A stretch of 64,000 nucleotides of DNA from Fen-1258 sp964449775 (GCA_964449775.1 CAYVBQ010000020.1:1-64000), one strand, 5' to 3'. Numbered from the stretch's first letter, positions 24,923 to 33,784 are shown. The notes: a model not told the origin generated them from the sequence alone. Numbers and translations are program-made.

Positions 24923-26899
24923 ATGAGCTCTAATGAAAAACCAACAAATGGCGGACTGCCGCCCAATTCTTACACAGAGTTAAAACCCGGGGAAGAATAT
25001 GTTCCTATTATGTCACCGCATATTGCTTTTCCGGAAGTAACTCCTTATTCCGTAATCACCGGACTTGTGATGGCAGTTATTTTTTCTGCCGCCGCCGCAT
25101 ACTTAGGATTAAAAGTCGGTCAAGTTTTTGAAGCTGCTATTCCAATTGCAATTCTTGCCGTTGGTTTAACAACCATGCTGGGCAAAAAAGGGGGAATGGG
25201 GCAGAATGTAATTATTCAATCTATCGGTTCTTCATCGGGTGCAGTTGTTGCAGGTGCAATTTTTACTTTGCCGGGAATTTATATTCTTGGTCTTCAAGCA
25301 ACTTTCTTCCAAATGTTTTTTGCCTCAATGCTCGGCGGGTTTTTAGGAATACTTTTTCTCATTCCATTTAGAAAATATTTTGTTTCTGAAATGCATGGTA
25401 AACTTCCATTCCCGGAAGGAACTGCTACAACAGAAATTTTGGTTGCCGGAGAAAAAGGTGGTAAGCAAGCATTGATTCTCATCGTTAGTGGGCTCATCGG
25501 CGGTATCTATGATTTCTTAGTTGCAACATTTGGTACATGGTCTGAAATCTTTACTTCCCGTGTAATAGGTGTGGGGGAAGTACTGGCAGACAAATATAAA
25601 TTGGTTTTTAGATTGAACACCAGCGCGGCTGTGGTAGGATTAGGCTATGTAATTGGTCTAAAATATTCTACTATCATTGTTGCCGGATCTTTTTTATCCT
25701 ATTTCGTATTTGTTCCGCTCATTTCTTACTTCGGTGCAGATCTAACAGTAACTATTGGCTCCGGAGTAACACTACTTATTAAAGATATGTCTCCCGAATT
25801 GATATTTAGAAATTATGTCCGACACATTGGTATTGGTGCAATTGCGATGGCAGGCTTTATTGGAATTGTTCGTTCATCAAGTGTTATTCGTTCTGCAATT
25901 TCACTTGCAGTTAAAGAGATGTTTGGCGGCAAAAGTTTAGATAACACAACTTTGCGCACACATCGTGATCTCCCAATGAAGATAATTGTTATTGGTATTA
26001 TTCTTACAGCAACAGTTTTGTTTTTATTTTTCTTCTTTGGTGTTGTATTCAATTTAATTCATGCTTTCGTTGGGTTAGCAATTGTAATGATCATGTCGTT
26101 TTTATTCACGACCGTTGCGGCTAATGCTATTGCTATTACCGGCAACAATCCGGTTTCTGGAATGACTTTGATGACTTTGGTGCTTTCATCAATTGTGTTG
26201 GTTTCTGTAGGACTCTCGGGACCAACGGGAATGGTATCTGCATTAATTATCGGCGGAGTAGTTTGCACGGCGTTATCGGTTGCCGGCTCATTTGTAACAG
26301 ATTTGAAAATTGGTTATTGGTTAGGATCATCTCCGTATAAACAAGAGAAATGGAAATTTGTAGGTGCCATTATCTCGGCAGCTACAGTGGTATGGATAAT
26401 AGCTTTGTTAGATAAAATTTATGGATTTGCTGGAGGAGGTCTTGCGGCGCCACAAGCGAATGCTATGGCTGCAATAATTCAACCGCTTATGTCTAATCAA
26501 CCGGCGCCCTGGATGCTGTATATTGCCGGTGCTGTTATTGCGCTGCTGTTAGTGATGATCAAAGTACCGGTTCTTGCTTTTGCTTTGGGAATGTATTTAC
26601 CGCAAGAGATAAATACACCGCTATTAGTCGGCGGCTTAATTGCTCACTATGTTTCAACGAGAAATAAAGATGAAGTCTTAAATAATGCTCGCCGTGAAAG
26701 GGGAACGTTAATCGCATCCGGATTTATTGCCGGCGGTGCATTGATGGGTGTTGTTAGTGTAATTATAAGGTCTTCTGGCGCAAATTGGGTTATGACCGAA
26801 TGGTTTGAATCTAACTCGGCAGAAGTCCTATCCTTTGTAATGTTTACACTTCTTTGTCTCTATGTAATTTGGGATTCGATGCGCGCAGAGAAAGAATAA
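24923..26899 (+). CDS. OPT-family oligopeptide transporter
   Basis: The 658-residue membrane protein has about 14-16 hydrophobic segments. Family motifs include TPYSVITGLVMAVIFSAAAAYLGL near the N-terminus, GGKQALI, ITGNNPVSGMTL and VPVLAFALGMYLPQEINTP near the C-terminus. The last is the prokaryotic OPT signature. Members import oligopeptides or metal-chelate peptides with protons. The gene has an AGGAGAT site before ATG. Next to exported PepF and upstream of three dipeptidyl-peptidases, peptide uptake is a sensible guess; the substrate is not visible in the sequence. Confidence 0.93.
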   Translation: MSSNEKPTNGGLPPNSYTELKPGEEYVPIMSPHIAFPEVTPYSVITGLVMAVIFSAAAAYLGLKVGQVFEAAIPIAILAVGLTTMLGKKGGMGQNVIIQSIGSSSGAVVAGAIFTLPGIYILGLQATFFQMFFASMLGGFLGILFLIPFRKYFVSEMHGKLPFPEGTATTEILVAGEKGGKQALILIVSGLIGGIYDFLVATFGTWSEIFTSRVIGVGEVLADKYKLVFRLNTSAAVVGLGYVIGLKYSTIIVAGSFLSYFVFVPLISYFGADLTVTIGSGVTLLIKDMSPELIFRNYVRHIGIGAIAMAGFIGIVRSSSVIRSAISLAVKEMFGGKSLDNTTLRTHRDLPMKIIVIGIILTATVLFLFFFFGVVFNLIHAFVGLAIVMIMSFLFTTVAANAIAITGNNPVSGMTLMTLVLSSIVLVSVGLSGPTGMVSALIIGGVVCTALSVAGSFVTDLKIGYWLGSSPYKQEKWKFVGAIISAATVVWIIALLDKIYGFAGGGLAAPQANAMAAIIQPLMSNQPAPWMLYIAGAVIALLLVMIKVPVLAFALGMYLPQEINTPLLVGGLIAHYVSTRNKDEVLNNARRERGTLIASGFIAGGALMGVVSVIIRSSGANWVMTEWFESNSAEVLSFVMFTLLCLYVIWDSMRAEKE

Positions 26900-26908
26900 A
26901 AGCCCCTT

Positions 26909-26970
26909 CTACCTCCCCGAAGGGGAGGTTATTAAAATAGAAATCTTAGACGCCCCCGACTCGTCGGGGG
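26909..26970 (+). terminator. Two adjacent hairpins after the OPT gene
   Basis: ACCTCCCC (26909-26916) pairs with GGGGAGGT (26920-26927) around GAA. CCCCCGAC (26953-26960) pairs with GTCGGGGG (26963-26970). T-rich sequence follows the second. They probably end OPT transcription, though T-runs are short. Confidence 0.55.
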
Positions 26971-27083
26971 TTATTATTATCAAAAATTTTGATGAATAAT
27001 TTTGGGATGACCGAATCAGTCCATTTTAAAAAGTTATTCCATAATTTCTTACTGGTCGAGTTATTAATTTGAAAGGAGAAAAA

Positions 27084-28967
27084 ATGAAACACCTTTTCTA
27101 TTTTTTAACAATCATTTTGGCGGTTACAATGGCTTCAGAATTTATATATGCACAAAATATAGAACGTAAAGATGTTCCTGATAAATACAAGTGGGATAAT
27201 TCCATTCTTTACAAAAACATAGAGGAATGGCAGAAAGATCGCGAGTCAGTTGAAAAACAAATTGATAGACTTAAAACTTATCAGGGCAAGATGGGGGAAA
27301 GTGCGGAAAGTTTTTATTCAGCACTTCGTCTTTTCTTCGATATCTACAAAAGTTTCTATAAACTTTCCGATTACTCGGGCCGTCTTGCAGATGAAGATCT
27401 TCGCATCAGTTCTAATCAATCATTAAATCAGCAAGCCACAATTCTCGGGACAAAACTTGGTGAAACTTCTGCTTTTATCAATCCGGAAATTCTGAAGATC
27501 GAACCGGAAAAAATTAAAAAATTCTTCGATGAGAAAAAAGAACTTTCCGAATTCAAATTTTTTGTGAATGATATTCTGCGTCTCCGTGAGCATACATTAA
27601 ACGCTCGTGAAGAGGAGATTCTTGCCAGCGCGGGAATGATCACCTCAACTCCAAATGAAGTTTATGGAATATTTGATAACGCAGAAAAACCGAATGCCAA
27701 AGTGAAATTATCAACCGGCGAGGAAGTAGAATTAAGCTCCTCTGCGTATTCTAAATATCGTACTGTTCCAAACCGTACCGACCGTGAACTTGTAATGCGA
27801 TCCACTTTTGAGAATTATAAAAAATTCCAAAATACAATCGGCGCAAATTTAGCCGGTAAGATTCGCGCGGATTATTTTTACGCTAAGAACCGAAAGTATA
27901 AAACTGTCCTTGAGAGTTCGCTCAATGGAAATAAAATTCCGGTTTCTGTTTACGAAAATCTAATTAGTCAGATTCATAAAAATCTTCCAACATTGCACCG
28001 TTTTTTGAAATTGAAGGCAAAAATGCTCGGCGTAGATCAGCTTCATTACTACGATCTATATACACCGCTCGTTAAATCGGTTGATTTCAAATACACTGTT
28101 GAAGAAGGGCAAAACCTTCTACTAGATGTTTTCAAGCCGATGGGTGAGGAATATGTATCTACGGTTAAGAAAGCGTTTAATGAAAGATGGATCGATTACT
28201 CGGCAACAACAGGTAAACGAAGCGGCGCTTATTCTTCCGGCGCTCCGTATGATTTTCATCCATACATTCTAATGAACTGGACCGATGATTACGAATCAGT
28301 TTCAACTCTTACACACGAGTTGGGACACACAATGCATAGTTATTTCTCGAATAAGCATCAATCGTTTGTGGATGCTCAATACGCCACATTCGTCGCTGAG
28401 ATCGCTTCTACGATCAACGAAACTCTTCTCAACAATTATATGGTGAATAAAGTTAAAACCGATCAAGAAAAACTTTATCTGCTGGGATCTTATCTTGATC
28501 TGTTACGCACAACAATATTCCGTCAAACTTCATTTGCAGAATTCGAGTTGGAACTTCACAAGCGAATTGAAAATGGAGACCCGCTGACCGGTGAAGATAT
28601 GGGTAAGATCTATTACGGCATTGTAAAAAAATATTATGGAAATGATGAAGGCGCTTGTGTGGTTGATGAATACATTGCTAACGAGTGGGCGTTTATTCCT
28701 CATTTTGTTAATTACACTTATTACGTCTATCAGTATTCAACTTCGCTTATTTATGCAACCGCATTTGCAGAGAAGATTGTTAAAGAAGGACAACCAGCAG
28801 TAGATAAATTTTATAACATCTTGAAAGGCGGTTCTTCCGATTATCCGATTGAATTGATTAAGAAAGCCGGGTTAGATCCGCTTTCATCCGAAGCATTTGA
28901 TCTTACAATGGCAAAGATGAATAAGGTTATGGATCAGATGGAAGACATTTTGAATAAGAAGAAATAG
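27084..28967 (+). CDS. pepF: Oligoendopeptidase F (M3 family), exported
   Basis: The start is ATG 27084 after an AAAGGAGA site; the TTG at 27069 would precede that site. The 627-residue protein has a signal peptide (to about residue 23, EFIYAQ). It has the PepF N-terminal helical domain and the zinc motif HExxH in STLTHELGHTMHSYFS (about residue 413), with the downstream Glu in FVAEIASTINE. PepF cuts short peptides. Export is unusual compared with cytoplasmic PepF of Firmicutes but occurs in this phylum. The last 43 codons are duplicated at 29785-29913. Confidence 0.94.
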   Translation: MKHLFYFLTIILAVTMASEFIYAQNIERKDVPDKYKWDNSILYKNIEEWQKDRESVEKQIDRLKTYQGKMGESAESFYSALRLFFDIYKSFYKLSDYSGRLADEDLRISSNQSLNQQATILGTKLGETSAFINPEILKIEPEKIKKFFDEKKELSEFKFFVNDILRLREHTLNAREEEILASAGMITSTPNEVYGIFDNAEKPNAKVKLSTGEEVELSSSAYSKYRTVPNRTDRELVMRSTFENYKKFQNTIGANLAGKIRADYFYAKNRKYKTVLESSLNGNKIPVSVYENLISQIHKNLPTLHRFLKLKAKMLGVDQLHYYDLYTPLVKSVDFKYTVEEGQNLLLDVFKPMGEEYVSTVKKAFNERWIDYSATTGKRSGAYSSGAPYDFHPYILMNWTDDYESVSTLTHELGHTMHSYFSNKHQSFVDAQYATFVAEIASTINETLLNNYMVNKVKTDQEKLYLLGSYLDLLRTTIFRQTSFAEFELELHKRIENGDPLTGEDMGKIYYGIVKKYYGNDEGACVVDEYIANEWAFIPHFVNYTYYVYQYSTSLIYATAFAEKIVKEGQPAVDKFYNILKGGSSDYPIELIKKAGLDPLSSEAFDLTMAKMNKVMDQMEDILNKKK

Positions 28968-28976
28968 TTTAATTGT

Positions 28977-29039
28977 AAAAAGCCCTTCCCTTTGGGGTTG
29001 GGCTCGCCCGCCGTTTTTTTGGGCGGGAGGGGCTTTTAT
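28977..29039. terminator. Bidirectional terminator between pepF and brnA
   Basis: AAAAAGCCC at 28977 pairs with GGGGCTTTT at the other end, and an inner stem CGCCCGCC with GGGCGGG closes around seven Ts. It is A-flanked on one side and T-flanked on the other, suiting convergent genes. Confidence 0.8.
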
Positions 29040-29236
29040 TGCAATGCTTGAATAATTTCTTTATTGCCTCGCAACATTTTATTGACAACTGTTTGTGAAT
29101 CAATTTTTTTTCGATCCGCAACTTTATGAATAAAATCGGCAATATCTTTATCAAGATAAATCGGGAGATTCAACCGAGCACCTTTTCGATAAAATTTCCC
29201 ACGAACCGCATTTGAAAAATCATATTCTTTCTTCAT
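29036..29236 (-). CDS. brnA: BrnA-like antitoxin
   Basis: The 66-residue protein has the ribbon-helix-helix character of BrnA: GARLNLPIYLDKDIADFIHKVADRK followed by KKIDSQTVVNKMLRGNKEII. It is five bases downstream of the brnT gene, the usual toxin-first order of brnTA. BrnA neutralises BrnT and, with it, represses the operon through its DNA-binding C-terminal part. The upstream region was not seen to carry an obvious operator. Confidence 0.75.
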   Translation of the reverse strand: MKKEYDFSNAVRGKFYRKGARLNLPIYLDKDIADFIHKVADRKKIDSQTVVNKMLRGNKEIIQALQ

Positions 29237-29240
29237 GTCT

Positions 29241-29534
29241 TCACCTTGAATTATACTGTTTATTTTCTTTCTTAGTAGCTCGACGTGCTGATATTATTCT
29301 AATTATGGAACTATCTGAATTGATTTCCTTAAAAGCATGATTCACAACTATTGTAATATTATTCCGATCTTGACCAATAGTAATCCACCTATCTTCTTTT
29401 TCACTATGTTCATCATCAAACTGCGAAAGCATAAACGGATCTAAAAATATTTCTGCTGCTCTTTCAAAATTAATCTTATGTTTTTGTAGATTCAATTTCG
29501 CTTTTACAGGGTCCCACTCAAAATTATATTGCAC
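29241..29534 (-). CDS. brnT: BrnT-family toxin RNase
   Basis: The 97-residue protein carries the BrnT signature: FEWDPVKAKLNLQKHKINFERAAEIFLDP, then RWITIGQDRNNITIVVNHAFKE and RIISARRATKKENKQY. The family has a RelE-like RNase fold, and the Arg-rich end (ISARRAT) is the conserved catalytic part. It is followed by brnA. The pair sits between pepF and a decayed second pepF end, inside a repeat-rich patch, which suggests it was gained. Confidence 0.88.
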   Translation of the reverse strand: MQYNFEWDPVKAKLNLQKHKINFERAAEIFLDPFMLSQFDDEHSEKEDRWITIGQDRNNITIVVNHAFKEINSDSSIIRIISARRATKKENKQYNSR

Positions 29535-29584
29535 TTTTTAATCCCATAGATGTTGGATTCTTGCCTTATCGCCTAAACTATTTC

Positions 29585-29680
29585 TCACTCATTACGCGAT
29601 ACGGAACCGAACAAGAATGCTCTATTAACTGGTCTATTTCTAAAACACTTAGCAATCTTTTCTGAAAATTCTTTACTCAT
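29585..29680 (-). pseudogene. Truncated MNT nucleotidyltransferase (N-terminal piece)
   Basis: A 31-residue frame starts at ATG 29680 and reads MSKEFSEKIAKCF, then VNRAFLFGSVSRNE before TGA. VxRAxLFGSxxRxE is the core of MNT nucleotidyltransferase domains. The remaining catalytic Asp pair and the rest of the fold are absent, and the DNA continues into noncoding sequence before brnT. It is therefore a remnant of another MNT-type gene, related in type to the one at position 1. Confidence 0.6.
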
Positions 29681-29784
29681 ATTTTTAACTTACTCTGATT
29701 TATTTACTATTTATAAGATAAATCAAAACACCTTAAAAAACACTATACTATTTTCATTAGCGGTCAAGGTCCAAACATTAATTT

Positions 29785-29913
29785 GATTATCCGATTGAAT
29801 TGATTAAGAAAGCCGGACTCGATCCTCTCTCATCGGAGGCATTTGATCTTACGATGGCTAAGATGAATAAAGTTATGGATCAGATCGAAGAGATAATTAG
29901 TAAGAAGAAATAA
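29785..29913 (+). pseudogene. Duplicated C-terminal 43 codons of pepF
   Basis: The frame DYPIELIKKAGLDPL to the stop matches the last 42 residues of PepF (bases 28839-28967) at 38 of 42 positions by my count, with the same length and stop position. The changes are conservative (M to I, D to E, L to I, N to S) and many are at third codon positions in the DNA. No upstream pepF sequence precedes it, so this is the end of a lost second copy. It is separated from pepF by brnTA and the MNT remnant. Confidence 0.9.
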
Positions 29914-29930
29914 TTTAGGGAAACACACTT

Positions 29931-30005
29931 GTCATTGCGAGCGTAGCGAAGCAATCTCATGCATTTAGATTGCTTCAGTTCAACTATGTTGAACTTCGCA
30001 ATGAC
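29931..30005. repeat. GTCATTGCGAG palindromic repeat, copy B
   Basis: The arms GTCATTGCGA and TCGCAATGAC close the element. The right arm contains an extra hairpin, AGTTCAAC-TAT-GTTGAACT. After copy B comes TTTGACTTTCAAGGTTTGCATG, which also follows copy C after a similar spacing. Confidence 0.85.
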
Positions 30006-30068
30006 AGCTTGGTCTTCGTTTGACTTTCAAGGTTTGCATGGCGCGTGACTTAATCCTTTTTTAAGCGG

Positions 30069-30965
30069 TTAGGTGCGAATAATTTCTGACCACTTTTTTT
30101 TAATATAATCTGATTGAATAGCTAACTCTGGAAATAATGTAGATTCATTGATTCCGCAATATCTTAATTCTTCATTAAGAATATTTTTATATTTACTTTT
30201 TATATGAATTTTAAGCAATCGTATTTTCTCATTCCCTTCTAGCAAAGTGAAATTTATCATTTTATCATTTCCTAACAATTTGCCTCCGTGCAAAGTAAAC
30301 GTTCCTTTTTGATTTATTAAACGAGGATTGTTTTGTTGCGGAAAGACTGCTATTGCAGTTTCAATACTATTTTGCAAAGTAGTATTTACAAATTTACCAT
30401 CAACAATATCTAATGATATCTTTCTTGTCAAGTTTTTAACATCTGGTTGTATTGAATATTCTTTAATAGAATTTACTAAAGATAAACTTGCTCTAAGAAT
30501 CACTTCATTGTTACCATCGCCAAACATTCCTTCTTTATTTTCGCTTTGACGATTCAATGAAATAGGATCAAGTATAAAAAGTGCACAATCGCCTTCTTGA
30601 TCGAAACTATAACCACATTTATCTTTTTCATATAGAGCGAAATAAAGACCAACTAGAAAATTTTCTGACCAATCTAATAATCGGGTTGGAATACCAAAAT
30701 GTTGCATCAATATAAGTTTTTCAAAAGTCGATTTTCTGTAGAATGGTTGTGCTTCACTTAATAACGAAAATTCTCTACACATATTTGATTCCCAATACAA
30801 TTCATTCCCGAAATCATTTCCTTGACGGAATATCGGGGGAATAAGTTTATAATCGAATTTTGGCTGCCCTCTAAACCAAAATTTGAATCTATTATCGTCT
30901 TCCACATTAAAATATTGTTTTATTAATTCCAATATTTTTGATATTGTATTTGGATTTTTTCCCAT
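30069..30965 (-). CDS. FRG-domain protein
   Basis: The 298-residue protein has the FRG core: FKFWFRGQPKFDYKLIPPIFR (about 28-50), then LMQHFGIPTRLLDWSENFLVGLYFAL. The conserved aromatic-R-G and GIPTRLLDWS segments are intact. The molecular role of the FRG domain is not settled; members are often found in accessory and defence-rich DNA, as here. No operon partner is visible. The gene is AT-rich, like the rest of the patch. Confidence 0.85.
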   Translation of the reverse strand: MGKNPNTISKILELIKQYFNVEDDNRFKFWFRGQPKFDYKLIPPIFRQGNDFGNELYWESNMCREFSLLSEAQPFYRKSTFEKLILMQHFGIPTRLLDWSENFLVGLYFALYEKDKCGYSFDQEGDCALFILDPISLNRQSENKEGMFGDGNNEVILRASLSLVNSIKEYSIQPDVKNLTRKISLDIVDGKFVNTTLQNSIETAIAVFPQQNNPRLINQKGTFTLHGGKLLGNDKMINFTLLEGNEKIRLLKIHIKSKYKNILNEELRYCGINESTLFPELAIQSDYIKKKWSEIIRT

Positions 30966-31128
30966 ATTTAAGCACCTAACTCTCTTGCTAAGGCTGCACG
31001 TATTATTTATTTAAAGAACATAGCAATGCTTTGAACAGTTGCAATAATTGTTGAATAAATCTTGAAATGGGTTTTTCATTTCCACAACCAAGCATTTCCC
31101 AACATTTTAATCCTTTACTTACTCTATA

Positions 31129-32484
31129 CTATTTACAATACTTCTTTATCATATCATAAGCATTATAATTACCCAATTCACCGGCCTTACTCCAGTCTAA
31201 ACACGCTCCATTTCTATCATCATGAAAAAGTTTAGCAAAACCACGAAGAAGATAAGCTTCAGAATAATTAGGGTTAATTTCTATTGCTTTGGTATAATCT
31301 TGAATAGCTCCTATGTAGTCAGAAAGCTTACCTTTAGTATTACCTCTGCCAAGATAAGCACTTGCATAATTAGGGTTAATTTCTATTGCTTTGTTATAAT
31401 CTTGCATAGCTCCCCTGTAGTCTGTAAGTTCAACTTTAGCCTTACCACGGTTATAATAAGTATCAGCATAATTAGGGTTAATCTCAATTGCTTTAGTAAA
31501 ATCTTGAATAGCTCCTATGTGGTCTGTAAGTTTACCCTTAGCACTACCACGATTATGATAAGCATCGTCATAATTAGGGTTAATCTCAATTGCTTTAGTA
31601 AAATCTTTAATAGCTCCACTATAGTCTGAAAGGTTATATTTTGCAAGACCACGATTATTATAAGCTTGAACGTTGTTCGGATGTTTCTCGATATAAAGTG
31701 AATAATATTTAATAGCTTCGGTATATTCACCTTTTCTATATGCATCGAATCCTTGCTTGAAAAAATTAAAATCTTTATAGGCATTGTTTTTACTGTAAGA
31801 GCCAATTTCTACTTTAAGAACATCTTCAATTGGAATTGCAAAGTTTAGGTTTTGACCTTCCTTTGTAGTGAATGTGCTAATACCTATTAGCTCTCCTTTA
31901 TCGTTCACAACGGCACCGCCGCTGCTACCAGGAGAAATACTTGCAGTTATTTGTATAAAATTTCTTTTTAATTCATCAACACTTCTTAAACCACTTATTA
32001 TCCCTTCAGAAATTGAGTTTTCTAATCCCATTGGGCTTCCTATTGCATAAACTCTTTGACCAATATTTAGAGACTTAGAATCACCAATCTTTACTGCTGG
32101 AAATTTCTTCGCTTCAACTTTTAGAATTAAAATATCCTTCTCTACATCAATTCCAATTATATCAACATAAGGAACAATCTCTTTACCGTGTAATATCTTT
32201 AGTTTACTGTTGCCGGATAGAACGTGGTAATTTGTTACTACATAACCTTTATCGTTAAGAACAACACCGCTCCCTTGAGCCGCCAATTCATCATTATCAT
32301 TATACGCGTAAACTACAACCACCGCATTAGAAACTTTTTTATAAATCTGTTCAGCCGTTAAAGATTGACCATAAGAATTGGAAGAGTAAATAAAAAGAAA
32401 TGAGAGGAAGAAAATGTTTGATCTAAGTAAATAGATTTTGAGAACATTTCTTGAAACGAACGGATGAATAAAAGAGAAACTCAT
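31129..32484 (-). CDS. HtrA-like serine protease with TPR repeats, exported
   Basis: The 451-residue protein has a signal peptide (about 1-40). The trypsin-like domain (about 45-230) shows the triad His87 (VTNYHVLS), Asp117 (DVEKDILIL) and Ser188 (SPGSSGGAVVN). There is no PDZ domain. Instead residues about 240-430 form five or more TPRs of 34 residues with near-identical cores (AIEINPNY, GAIQDFTKA). The DNA repeats are correspondingly about 102 bases apart, so copy number could vary by recombination. Exported location and intact triad suggest an active protease whose partners are chosen by the TPRs. Confidence 0.9.
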   Translation of the reverse strand: MSFSFIHPFVSRNVLKIYLLRSNIFFLSFLFIYSSNSYGQSLTAEQIYKKVSNAVVVVYAYNDNDELAAQGSGVVLNDKGYVVTNYHVLSGNSKLKILHGKEIVPYVDIIGIDVEKDILILKVEAKKFPAVKIGDSKSLNIGQRVYAIGSPMGLENSISEGIISGLRSVDELKRNFIQITASISPGSSGGAVVNDKGELIGISTFTTKEGQNLNFAIPIEDVLKVEIGSYSKNNAYKDFNFFKQGFDAYRKGEYTEAIKYYSLYIEKHPNNVQAYNNRGLAKYNLSDYSGAIKDFTKAIEINPNYDDAYHNRGSAKGKLTDHIGAIQDFTKAIEINPNYADTYYNRGKAKVELTDYRGAMQDYNKAIEINPNYASAYLGRGNTKGKLSDYIGAIQDYTKAIEINPNYSEAYLLRGFAKLFHDDRNGACLDWSKAGELGNYNAYDMIKKYCK

Positions 32485-32677
32485 ATTACACCCCGTTAAT
32501 AATTGTTATTTTTCCTTTCGGCTTTCATGTTGATGGAAATCTAATGAAGTAATATCATTCAATCAAACAAAATCAACTTTAACCCAAAGTCTTTTTTAAG
32601 AGTGTGCATTTGTCATCGCGATCACAATTCTGGGTGAAACCGAAGAATCGGGAGAAGTGATCTCAGAATGCTTCATT
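32485..32677. other. Intergenic stretch with degenerate repeat, no gene seen
   Basis: No convincing reading frame is found. The 3' part (about 32630-32670) contains GGGAGAAGTGATCTCAGA, also seen with one change near 33418-33435 and in part near 1341, so it appears to be another dispersed repeat. Copy C of the palindromic repeat follows. Confidence 0.5.
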
Positions 32678-32751
32678 GTCATTGCGAAGTTCAACAAAGT
32701 TGAACTGAAGCAATCTAAATGTGAGAGATTGCTTCGCAAGCTCGCAATGAC
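32678..32751. repeat. GTCATTGCGAG palindromic repeat, copy C
   Basis: The outer arms are GTCATTGCGA and CTCGCAATGAC. Here the extra hairpin AGTTCAAC-AAA-GTTGAACT sits in the left arm, the mirror image of copy B. TTTGACCTTCAAGGTTTGCATG follows, shared with the flank of copy B. Confidence 0.85.
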
Positions 32752-32811
32752 AATTCCATCTTTGTTTGACCTTCAAGGTTTGCATGTGTAATTTGTTTGA
32801 GGAGAATAGGA

Positions 32812-33054
32812 ATGAATACATTGGTAGTAAAAGTTGAACCGAGAATAATAGATTTATCTTTTTCGTCCGATTCCCTGCGGGTTGTTTTAGCAGATGGACG
32901 GGAAGTCTTGGCTCCTTTAGAATGGTTTCCCTGTTTACGAGATGCAACGGATGTGCAAAGGAAAAACTGGCGTTTTATAGGAAGAGGTATCGGTATCCAT
33001 TGGGAAGATATTGACGAAGATATTTCTGTTAATAGCTTGCTTTTTACAAGTTGA
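32812..33054 (+). CDS. DUF2442 domain protein
   Basis: The start is ATG 32812 after a GAGGAGA site; a TTG frame 15 bases earlier overlaps that site. The 80-residue protein has the DUF2442 pattern: DLSFSSDSLRVVLADGREVLAPLEWFPCL followed by NWRFIGRGIGIHWEDIDEDISVNSLL. The family often sits next to DUF4160 genes in pairs that look like toxin-antitoxin modules, but no partner is present here. It lies between repeat copies. Confidence 0.85.
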   Translation: MNTLVVKVEPRIIDLSFSSDSLRVVLADGREVLAPLEWFPCLRDATDVQRKNWRFIGRGIGIHWEDIDEDISVNSLLFTS

Positions 33055-33114
33055 ATTGATTGTAAACCTTGAAGGTCTTCATCGGTCCTCAAGGTTTATC
33101 GGTAAGCTTATATC

Positions 33115-33351
33115 TTATTTTTTATAATTATTATAGATCGAGTCGTTCTCGTTATAACCGTCAAGAAATTCTCTAACAGTTAAATTTGCCCAGTTTTTTT
33201 CTTCAATATTATATTGCCCCGTTACATCTTTAGATTTTTGTTCGTCTGAATTCGATAGGATTATTACCTCTACCTCATCCCCGAAATTATTAGGGACTTC
33301 CATAATAACTTTATTGTCTACAACATTTTTTCTTTGGTGTATTGCAAGCAT
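33115..33351 (-). CDS. Small antitoxin-like protein
   Basis: The 78-residue protein starts MLAIHQRKNVVDNKVIMEVP and continues FGDEVEVIILSN, the usual AbrB-like or Phd-like N-terminal strand pattern of small antitoxins (NKxxxEVPxxxxxxVEVIIL). The C-terminal half is acidic and probably disordered (NLTVREFLDGYNENDSIYNN). No toxin gene follows or precedes it, so it is an orphan. An AGGGAGAGGAT site supports the start. Confidence 0.65.
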   Translation of the reverse strand: MLAIHQRKNVVDNKVIMEVPNNFGDEVEVIILSNSDEQKSKDVTGQYNIEEKNWANLTVREFLDGYNENDSIYNNYKK

Positions 33352-33622
33352 AATCCTCTCCCTTATACTTATTTCCTATTTGAATTTAGCTGATTATTAA
33401 ATCAAAGCCAAGAGTTGGGAGAAGCGATCTCAGATTGCTGTGTCGTCCTTGTCTTCGATAAACTCAGACTGAAGGACTTGACTCAATGCCAAGTAGATAC
33501 TGGTTTGACATTCAAGGATTGCAAAAATAAAAAACGGATTCTAGGTTGTTTGCCGGCAAGCTTTCGCCGGAATGACAAAAGAGAATATTTATTAAGAAGA
33601 AAATTATTTGACGTAACTCAAG

Positions 33623-33784
33623 TTACTGACTCAAGTTTATCTTTTTCAGAGCTAAGCCGACGGCTGTTTCAACCGAATATCTTTCATCCAGATATTTTTC
33701 TGCGAAGCGAAGAAAACTTTTCCGGTATTTCTTAGGAATAAATACTCCATAAAACGCCCGCGCAATTTCTAAAAGTTTGTTCAT
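33623..33784 (-). CDS. Short hypothetical protein
   Basis: A 53-residue frame runs from ATG 33784 to TAA 33623: MNKLLEIARAFYGVFIPKKYR, then a helix SFLRFAEKYLDERYSVETAVGLALKKI. The composition is protein-like (amphipathic helices, no long homopolymers). I recognise no family. The plus-strand frame across the same DNA reads through a dispersed repeat and is not credible. Its size and weak ribosome site keep confidence low. Confidence 0.4.
   Translation of the reverse strand: MNKLLEIARAFYGVFIPKKYRKSFLRFAEKYLDERYSVETAVGLALKKINLSQ

Noticed and set aside
31129..31800. Tandem DNA repeats as a possible array
   Set aside because: The 102-base periodicity is explained by 34-residue TPR units in the protease.
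32663..33092. Minus-strand frames of 94 and 125 codons
   Set aside because: They run across palindromic repeat copy C and antisense to the DUF2442 gene.
33415..33735. 106-codon plus-strand frame
   Set aside because: Its middle reads through a dispersed repeat (GCCGGCAAGCTTTCGCCGG) and its end is antisense to a better small frame.
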